From CANRIN01 sp964493515 (lineage in GTDB: Bacteria; Bacillota; Clostridia; Oscillospirales; JAAYOS01): a DNA stretch of 64,000 nt. The stretch is taken from NCBI GenBank assembly GCA_964493515.1, contig CAZBNJ010000003.1:1-64000 (forward strand), written 5' to 3'. The notes under the pieces are model-generated. The model ran no database searches and had not been told where the DNA came from. It worked only from the letters and a program-made list of their open reading frames with translations. A program made the translations under genes and the position numbers. Numbering within the stretch: the stretch's first letter is position 1; the number at the start of each line of letters is the position of its first letter. Below are positions 58,466 to 64,000 of this stretch, one piece after another.

Positions 58466-59614
58466 TCACCAACTTGCGGGGTAGCGTCCGTCCGCGCTTA
58501 TCAGCAGCACGCCGTCGGGATTTGCCGCGACCGCCGAGCGTATCTCGCCCGCCGCCGAAGGGTCGGTGTATGCCGAGGCGATGACGACCGACGTGGGAGC
58601 GCCGTCCCCCGCCGAGCTTAGCACGAACTCAAATCCCGCGTCGAGCGGCGCCGCAGTGCCGGCGGTTTCGAGCGGCAGACGCACCGCCGCGTCGTCGGAT
58701 ATCCGGTCGGGGGAGACGTAGAGCGACACACGGCCTCCCGCGGCCTTTACAGCGTCTGTAAGCGCGTTTCCAAAGGTGGTGAGTATCTCCATACGGCTCA
58801 CGCCGGCCGCCTCGCCCTCGAACGCTATGCGGTCGGTGTAGCCGCTTGTGGGGAAGGAGAAGTTGTCGAGCAGCACCTCGTCGAAGCCGGCGCCGATAAG
58901 CTCGAGCGTGAGGTCGGTGATATAGCCGCGCGAGGTCTCGTTGTACGGGTCGAGCCAGCCGAGCGCCTTGGGACGGTCGCCGTCCAGCCAGCGCCTGCCG
59001 TCCGCCCATTTGACGGCGTAGGACGAGTCGTAGTTGCCGAGATAGCTCTCCTTGAGCGAGGACATCCGCGCGACGACGTACAGCCCCGCGTCGTGCAGCT
59101 CGGCTATGCGGCCGAGGTCGAACGCGTCCGCCGCGTCGGGCGTTGCGCCCACGGTGTTTGCGAGCGGCACGGTCGAGCTCCAGTGCAGAGCGCCGTTTTT
59201 CTCACCCATGTCGAGCACCACCGTGTTGATAAGCCCATCCTTCGCGAGCTGGAGAGCGCCGCCGAACGCGACCTCGTCGCGCGGGTCGAGCTGCACCGCG
59301 ACGATGGTGGTCGGGCGCGCGCCCGCCTCGGGGGAGGGAGACGGCTCGACCGACGGCTCGGCGGACGGCGATTCGATGATAAAGCTCGGTTCCGCAGACG
59401 GTGTGCCCTCCGGAGCGGGGGATGTACCTCCCGGGTTCGCAGAGGGGTTGGGCGAAGTTTTCGTGGAGAACTGCGGACCGTCGGGGGTGAATACTATCTG
59501 CTGTGTCGCCGCGAGCACAAGGACAACGCCGAGCGCTGCGAGCAGCAGCCCGACTATCGCTGCGAGTATCCTTCTGCCGCGCCGACGGCCGCGGTAGGGT
59601 GTGTATCGTGCCAA
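58466..59614 (-). CDS. DUF4015 glycoside hydrolase-like protein
   Basis: 382 residues: basic N-terminus, one membrane anchor (~16-38), a Ser/Pro/Glu-rich linker (~50-98), then a TIM-barrel-like domain of the DUF4015 kind (VVLDMGEKNGALHW, WLDPYNETSRGYITDLTLELIGAGFDEVLLDNFSFPTSG). The last motif with Asp is the usual active-site segment of the family. Expected outside the cell, on polysaccharide. Next to rnfB but a separate function. Confidence 0.85.
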   Translation of the reverse strand: MARYTPYRGRRRGRRILAAIVGLLLAALGVVLVLAATQQIVFTPDGPQFSTKTSPNPSANPGGTSPAPEGTPSAEPSFIIESPSAEPSVEPSPSPEAGARPTTIVAVQLDPRDEVAFGGALQLAKDGLINTVVLDMGEKNGALHWSSTVPLANTVGATPDAADAFDLGRIAELHDAGLYVVARMSSLKESYLGNYDSSYAVKWADGRRWLDGDRPKALGWLDPYNETSRGYITDLTLELIGAGFDEVLLDNFSFPTSGYTDRIAFEGEAAGVSRMEILTTFGNALTDAVKAAGGRVSLYVSPDRISDDAAVRLPLETAGTAAPLDAGFEFVLSSAGDGAPTSVVIASAYTDPSAAGEIRSAVAANPDGVLLISADGRYPASW

Positions 59615-59640
59615 GATGAAAACCTCCTGACGAGAGTTGT

Positions 59641-60483
59641 TTAGATGTCACTAGCCGCGCGATTGAGGTTGGAGTCGGAGATGAGATGGCGCGGGCACTT
59701 CGCGGCGCAGTCGCCGCAGCCGACGCACTTCAGATAGTCGATCTCGGCGAGGTTGTCCACGACGTGTATCGCGTCGTGGGTGCAGGTCTTTTCGCATATC
59801 TTGCAGCCGAGGCAGCCTATCTCGCATATCTTGCGGAGATTCGCGCCGCGGTCGTGCGACGAGCAGGCGATGTTCACGTCGGCATAGTAGGGCGCGGCGT
59901 GGATGATGTGGCGCGGGCACGCGTCGACGCACTTGAGGCATCCGGTGCACTTCTCGTGGTCGACGTGCGCGACGCCGCCCCGTATCGACAGCGCACCGAA
60001 CTTGCACGCCTGGGTGCAGCTTCCGAGTCCGAGACAGCCGAAGCGGCACTCGGCGGGGCCTCCGGCGAGCTTTGCGGCGCTCGCGCAGTCGCTTATGCCG
60101 ACATAGTCGTAACGGCGCAGCGCGTGTATGCCGCCGCTGCACGCGACGAACGCCGCGAGCCGCGTGTTCTTTTCCATCTCGATGCCGAGTATCTCGGCGC
60201 ACTTCCTGCCGCACTCCTCGCCGCCGACCGGGCATCCGCCGGGATGAGCGGTGCCGTCGAGCAGCGCCGCGGCAAAGGTGGAGCAGCCGGCAAAGCCGCA
60301 GCCGCCGCAGTTTGCGCCGGGCAGGACTTCGATTATCTCGTCAAGGCGCGGATCCTTTTCCACCGCGAACACCTTTGAAGCGACGGCGAGCGCGGCGCCG
60401 AACAGCGCGCCGAGACCGCCGAGCACCGCGAGCGCTATCAGTATGTTTTGCCACGCAGGCATAAGTATGGGAAAAATCGTCAT
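59641..60483 (-). CDS. rnfB: RnfB, iron-sulfur subunit of the Rnf complex
   Basis: 280 residues. N-terminal membrane segment, then the ferredoxin-type N-terminal cluster (PGANCGGCGFAGCSTF...GGCPVGG), followed by four CxxCxxCxxxC motifs: SCTQACKFG, CTGCLKCVDACPRH, CLGCKICEKTCTH, CVGCGDCAAKCPRH. Shuttles electrons from ferredoxin. Last gene of the rnf operon. Confidence 0.97.
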   Translation of the reverse strand: MTIFPILMPAWQNILIALAVLGGLGALFGAALAVASKVFAVEKDPRLDEIIEVLPGANCGGCGFAGCSTFAAALLDGTAHPGGCPVGGEECGRKCAEILGIEMEKNTRLAAFVACSGGIHALRRYDYVGISDCASAAKLAGGPAECRFGCLGLGSCTQACKFGALSIRGGVAHVDHEKCTGCLKCVDACPRHIIHAAPYYADVNIACSSHDRGANLRKICEIGCLGCKICEKTCTHDAIHVVDNLAEIDYLKCVGCGDCAAKCPRHLISDSNLNRAASDI

Positions 60484-60499
60484 GTTTTATGTCCCTCCC

Positions 60500-61087
60500 T
60501 TAAAAGACCTCAAGCCCGGAGAAGCCCATGAATGCGAGCGCAAGCAGTGCCGCGCTGACCAGAGCTATCGGGAAGCCCTCGAACGCCTTGGGGTAGTCGG
60601 CAAAGCGGAGCCGCTCGCGCACCGACGAGAACAGCAGCAGCGCGAGGCTGAAGCCGACGGCGGCGGTAAATCCGCTGACGACCGCCTCCACAAAGCCGTA
60701 GTTCGCGTTTGCGTTTTGCAGCGCGCATCCGAGCACCGCGCAGTTGGTGGTTATCAGCGGCAGGTAGATGCCGAGCGCCGAGTAGAGCGCGGGCGCCGCC
60801 TTCTGCAAAAACAGCTCAACCAGCTGCACCAGCGCCGCTATCACGAGGATGAACGCCACCGTGCGCATATATGTCAGCTCAAACGGGATGAGCAGCCACT
60901 CGTTTACCATCCAGGTGAAGATGGAGCTGAGCGTCATGACGAATATGACCGCCATCGACATACCGAGCGCGGTGTCGGTCTTTTTGGACACTCCGAGGAA
61001 GGGGCAGATGCCGAGGAACTGCACGAGTATGTAGTTCTCGACCAGTATCGAGCCGAGCGCTATCGAGAAAAGTCCGGTGAAGCTCAT
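60500..61087 (-). CDS. rnfA: RnfA, membrane subunit of the Rnf complex
   Basis: 195 residues, six membrane segments, with ENYILVQFLGICPFLGVSKKTDTALGM and LITTNCAVLGCAL; the conserved Cys in CPFLG and NCAVLGC bind an iron-sulfur cluster in the membrane. Overlaps rnfE by 4 bases. Confidence 0.97.
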   Translation of the reverse strand: MSFTGLFSIALGSILVENYILVQFLGICPFLGVSKKTDTALGMSMAVIFVMTLSSIFTWMVNEWLLIPFELTYMRTVAFILVIAALVQLVELFLQKAAPALYSALGIYLPLITTNCAVLGCALQNANANYGFVEAVVSGFTAAVGFSLALLLFSSVRERLRFADYPKAFEGFPIALVSAALLALAFMGFSGLEVF

Positions 61088-61878
61088 ATGTTGGCATCCT
61101 CCTTTCCTGCGGGTTCGAGTTGTTCAGTCTCGGCGTCGTCCGACGGGACGTGCTCCGATTCGTTGCCGAGGCGTATCTTGCCCGCCTCGCCTTCCAGCTC
61201 CGCCGAAGCCTCCTCGCGGTAGTCGGAGAGGGCTGCCTCCATGTCGGCGGCGCGGCGGTGCTCCTTTTTCGGGCGGTTCATGATGTGCTGCATCAGCGCT
61301 ATCACGCAGCCGAGGGTCAGGAAGCCGCCGACCGGCATGACGATGAGCAGCAGCGGCTTGTACACGCCAAACGAGATGTCATAGCCGAACACGCTGCCCG
61401 CGCCGACCGCCTCGCGTATCACGCTGACAACGGTGAGCGACAGGGTAAAGCCGAGGCCCATCGCAAGGCCGTCTATCATGCTCGCAAACGGCGGGTTCTT
61501 GGACGCGAACGCCTCCGCGCGGGCGAGGATGACGCAGTTGACGACTATCAGCGGGATGAAGATGCCGAGGCTCTCGCTTATCGGCGGCAGGTACGCCTGG
61601 AGCAGCAGGTCGACCGCCGACACGACGCCCGCGATTATCACGATGAAGCTCGCGATGCGTATCTGCTTTGGGATGAACTTTCGCAGAAGCGATATGAGCA
61701 GGTTGGAGAAGGTGAGAACTATCGTGACCGACGCGCCCATGCCGAGGGCGTTCATCACCGACGTGGTGGTCGCGAGCGTCGGGCACATGCCGAGCAGCAG
61801 CACAAGGTTTGGGTTCTGATACCACAGACCGTCCGCAAACTGCCTTCCGGTGCGTCTGAAAAATCCCTGCTGTTTCAC
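61084..61878 (-). CDS. rnfE: RnfE, membrane subunit of the Rnf complex
   Basis: 264 residues, similar fold to RnfA: NLVLLLGMCPTLATTTSVMNALGMG and IVVNCVILARAEAFASKN carry the cluster Cys. The last ~55 residues (KKEHRRAADMEAALSDYREEASAELEGEAG...) are an acidic cytosolic tail not found in typical RnfE. Overlaps rnfG by 4 bases. Confidence 0.96.
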   Translation of the reverse strand: MKQQGFFRRTGRQFADGLWYQNPNLVLLLGMCPTLATTTSVMNALGMGASVTIVLTFSNLLISLLRKFIPKQIRIASFIVIIAGVVSAVDLLLQAYLPPISESLGIFIPLIVVNCVILARAEAFASKNPPFASMIDGLAMGLGFTLSLTVVSVIREAVGAGSVFGYDISFGVYKPLLLIVMPVGGFLTLGCVIALMQHIMNRPKKEHRRAADMEAALSDYREEASAELEGEAGKIRLGNESEHVPSDDAETEQLEPAGKEDANI

Positions 61879-62663
61879 GCGCTCTCGCCTCCTTCCGCTT
61901 CGATGGTCACTCCGGCTATCTCACCGGAGACCACGCGGTCGACGTAGCTCTGCGCGGCGTCGAGCGCCTCGTTTACGCCGGCGGTGACCGCCTTTGAGCT
62001 TATCGTCGCGCCGGATATCGCGTCTATCGAGTTTTCACCCGAGCCGATGGTTATTCCCGTGTGTTTGCTGCTGTACTGGCCAAGGAACGACGGGTCGGTC
62101 GTCTTGCTTCCGACGCCGCTCGTCTCCGAGTGGGAGACGATTCGCACCGTCTCGACGGTCAGGTCATAGCCGCCGTTGTCGTTTGCGGATATCAACACGC
62201 CGGTCATCAGCGATATCGTGCCGCCGTAGCCGGAGGGGTAGGTCTCGACGCAGAGCGCGTGCGGCAGTCCGTTGGGGTCGTGGTAGCTGCTGTATCCGTT
62301 CAGCATCGGGGTGACCACCGCACCCGAGCTTGACGAGCCGACGGTTATCTCAACAGGCGCGAAGTCGAGCCACGGGGCTTCGGGCAGCACCTCCTCCATC
62401 GCGGCGGCGCGCTTTTCGGCGGCGTACTCGGCGATAGGCTCCTTGGTGACCGCGTTGACGCCCGCGAGCATCAGCGCGACGACCGAGGTTATCGCGAGCA
62501 GGCTGAGCGTGAGGCGGAGAGTGAGCCTCGACGGGCCGGAGCCGCTCGGGGTCTCGGGGCTTTCGACCGTCTCGACTGCCTCGCTCTCGGTCGTATCGAC
62601 CGATTCGACCTCGGCGTTTTCGAGCTGCTCGTCGCGCTCGACCGCTTCGTTATTTATCGTCAT
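61875..62663 (-). CDS. rnfG: RnfG, FMN-carrying subunit of the Rnf complex
   Basis: 262 residues with one membrane anchor (~47-70) and the covalent FMN motif SIDAISGATISSKAVTAGV. An N-terminal acidic extension (~45 residues) precedes the anchor. Overlaps rnfD by 14 bases. Confidence 0.95.
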   Translation of the reverse strand: MTINNEAVERDEQLENAEVESVDTTESEAVETVESPETPSGSGPSRLTLRLTLSLLAITSVVALMLAGVNAVTKEPIAEYAAEKRAAAMEEVLPEAPWLDFAPVEITVGSSSSGAVVTPMLNGYSSYHDPNGLPHALCVETYPSGYGGTISLMTGVLISANDNGGYDLTVETVRIVSHSETSGVGSKTTDPSFLGQYSSKHTGITIGSGENSIDAISGATISSKAVTAGVNEALDAAQSYVDRVVSGEIAGVTIEAEGGESA

Positions 62664-63693
62664 TCTTAGCCCTCCTTTCGCCGTAGCGCGCGGGCTTGCC
62701 GACCTTGTCGAACAGCCAGACGCAGACGTTCATGATGAGTATCGAGAAGCTGACGCCCTCGGCGTAGCTTCCGAAGTAGCGGATAAACACGGTGAGCAGT
62801 CCGCAGCCGATGCCGAACAGTATCTGTCCGCGCGGCGTGACCGGGCTTGTGGTGTAGTCGGTCGCCATAAATATCGCGCCGAGCATCAGACCGCCGGACA
62901 GCAGCTGCGCGAGCATCCAGTCGACACGCGCCGCGCCGCCGAGCGGGAAGGCGAAGGTGACGAGCGCCACCGTGCCGATGTAGCACAGCGGGATGCGCAC
63001 GCTTATCACGCGGCGGAGCACGAGGTAGGCGCCGCCGAGCAGCAGCACCAGCGCGCAGGTCTCGCCGAGACAGCCGCCGGTCTTGCCGAGGAACATCTCA
63101 AGCGCCGACGCCGAGGGGAGAAGCCCGTCCTTCATCGACGCGAGCGGCGTGGCGGAGGTGACAGCGTCGACCGTGCCGCCGAGCGACAGCCACTCGAACG
63201 CGGGCGTCCAGGTGGACACATACGCCGGGAAGCAGAACATGACGAACGCGCGGCCCGCCAGCGCCGGATTGATAAAGTTCTTGCCTATGCCGCCGTAAAG
63301 CTGCTTTGCGATGATGATGGCAAACGCCGCTCCGACCACCGGCACCCAGTATGGGGTGGAGGCGGGCAGGTTAAAGGACAGCAGCACGCCGGTCACCGCG
63401 GCGGAGAGGTCGCCGGTCGACTGCGGCTTTTTCAGTATCGCGCGGTAGAGCCACTCGAACGCGATGCACGCCGCGACGGTTATCAGCGTCAGAAACAGCG
63501 AGCGGAAGCCGTAGAAGAACACCGACACTATCAGCGCGGGCAGCAGCGCTATCAGCACGTCGAGCATTATGCCGCGGGTGGAGTCCGGCGCCGCGACATG
63601 CGGGCTGGAGCTGACGACCATGCGGCGGTTCTCGTCAGGAGCGGTCACGGTCGTTGTCGCCTGCGGGATTATCGGACTTTTCGGGGTGTTCAT
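62650..63693 (-). CDS. rnfD: RnfD, FMN-carrying membrane subunit of the Rnf complex
   Basis: 347 residues from ATG 63693 (AAAGGAGG upstream). About nine membrane segments; FMN is likely linked at Thr in DAVTSATPLASMKDG. SSPHVAAPDSTRGIMLDVLIALLPAL is the conserved start. Confidence 0.95.
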   Translation of the reverse strand: MNTPKSPIIPQATTTVTAPDENRRMVVSSSPHVAAPDSTRGIMLDVLIALLPALIVSVFFYGFRSLFLTLITVAACIAFEWLYRAILKKPQSTGDLSAAVTGVLLSFNLPASTPYWVPVVGAAFAIIIAKQLYGGIGKNFINPALAGRAFVMFCFPAYVSTWTPAFEWLSLGGTVDAVTSATPLASMKDGLLPSASALEMFLGKTGGCLGETCALVLLLGGAYLVLRRVISVRIPLCYIGTVALVTFAFPLGGAARVDWMLAQLLSGGLMLGAIFMATDYTTSPVTPRGQILFGIGCGLLTVFIRYFGSYAEGVSFSILIMNVCVWLFDKVGKPARYGERRAKNDDK

Positions 63694-64000
63694 TTGCTCT
63701 GCGCCTCCTTTCGGGCGAGATCCTGGAGATGGGCCTTTGCCGCGCGGCAGACCTGGGTCAGGTGCAGCCGTCCGGGGCAGACGTAGGCGCAGCTTCCGCA
63801 CTCGATGCAGTCGCTGACGTTGGAGGCCTTCAGCTCGTCGTCCAGGTGGCGTGTGTAGTACATATTGATGTACAGCGGCATGAGCTTCATCGGGCAGACC
63901 TTCAGGCACTTGCCGCAGTGGATGCAGGTGGGATTCGGGTCGAAGCGGTCCTCGCCCTCGGCAAACGCAAGCAGCGCGTTGGTGCTCTTTATCACCGGCG
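63690..64000 (-). CDS. rnfC: RnfC, C-terminal part (cut by window edge)
   Basis: The visible ~103 codons hold both ferredoxin-like cluster motifs (CIHCGKCLKVCPMK, CIECGSCAYVCPGR) and a helical tail ending DLARKEAQSK. The frame stays open to base 64000; the NADH/FMN domain lies outside. Overlaps rnfD by 4 bases, giving the order rnfCDGEAB. Confidence 0.95.
   Translation of the reverse strand, partial: PVIKSTNALLAFAEGEDRFDPNPTCIHCGKCLKVCPMKLMPLYINMYYTRHLDDELKASNVSDCIECGSCAYVCPGRLHLTQVCRAAKAHLQDLARKEAQSK

Noticed and set aside
1..64000. tRNA or rRNA genes
   Set aside because: No stretch with the T-loop GTTCGAATC pattern and cloverleaf was seen in the intergenic gaps, though a tRNA scan was not possible.

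Overview
This 64 kb window looks like the origin-proximal part of a GC-rich, anaerobic member of the Bacillota, class Clostridia. The case rests on dnaA, parA-parB plus a noc-type paralogue, mnmE/mnmG/rsmG/mnmA, many parS centromere sites, SLH-domain surface proteins, a RicT/PSP1 protein, a short archaeal-type ProRS and an rnfCDGEAB operon. Family or genus cannot be assigned from the sequence alone. Two runs of N (31809-31818 and 45903-46002) mark this as a draft scaffold.

1-12.8 kb holds the structural half of a contractile-tailed (PBSX/Mu-like) prophage on the + strand. It runs from a portal protein cut by the window edge through a prohead protease, major capsid, head-tail joining proteins, sheath, tube, LysM protein, hub, spike, gp25-like, baseplate J, XkdU-like, tail fibre and XkdX-like proteins. 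No tape measure, holin, endolysin or integrase is visible here. 13.0-20.0 kb (- strand) holds a GldA/GldF/GldG/DUF4340-type ABC module and then folT-mazG-dnaA, whose promoter contains a DnaA box. 20.2-30.9 kb (+) has a two-component system, proS, a methyltransferase, mfd and a GlmU-like protein with a degenerate nucleotidyltransferase half. 31-36 kb has a small XRE locus, rplM-rpsI, ttcA-pth and a BspA-like lipoprotein. 37-50 kb is the chromosome segregation and tRNA modification block: parA-parB-(coiled coil)-serS-mnmE-(unknown)-mnmA, all leftward, then noc, rsmG, mnmG, a GH13 amylase and ricT. 50-64 kb has SLH proteins, a TetR locus, a CPA2 antiporter with a PII-like protein, a DUF4015 protein and the Rnf operon.

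The most unusual feature is a set of small palindromic elements spread over phage, intergenic and coding DNA. Twelve full-length parS matches and two with one mismatch lie between 6.1 and 58.4 kb, along with three broken copies. Some lie in frame inside proteins (RsmG, MnmA, MnmE, the amylase, a phage protein). Others form the stem of intrinsic terminators. Several are attached to a second repeat family (called R2 here). Two further families, R1 (bracketing the protease-capsid cassette) and R3 (always between two co-directional genes), have stems whose sequences differ between copies but keep pairing. This suggests selection on structure. A single base change at 45629 also appears to remove both the mnmG stop and the rsmG start.
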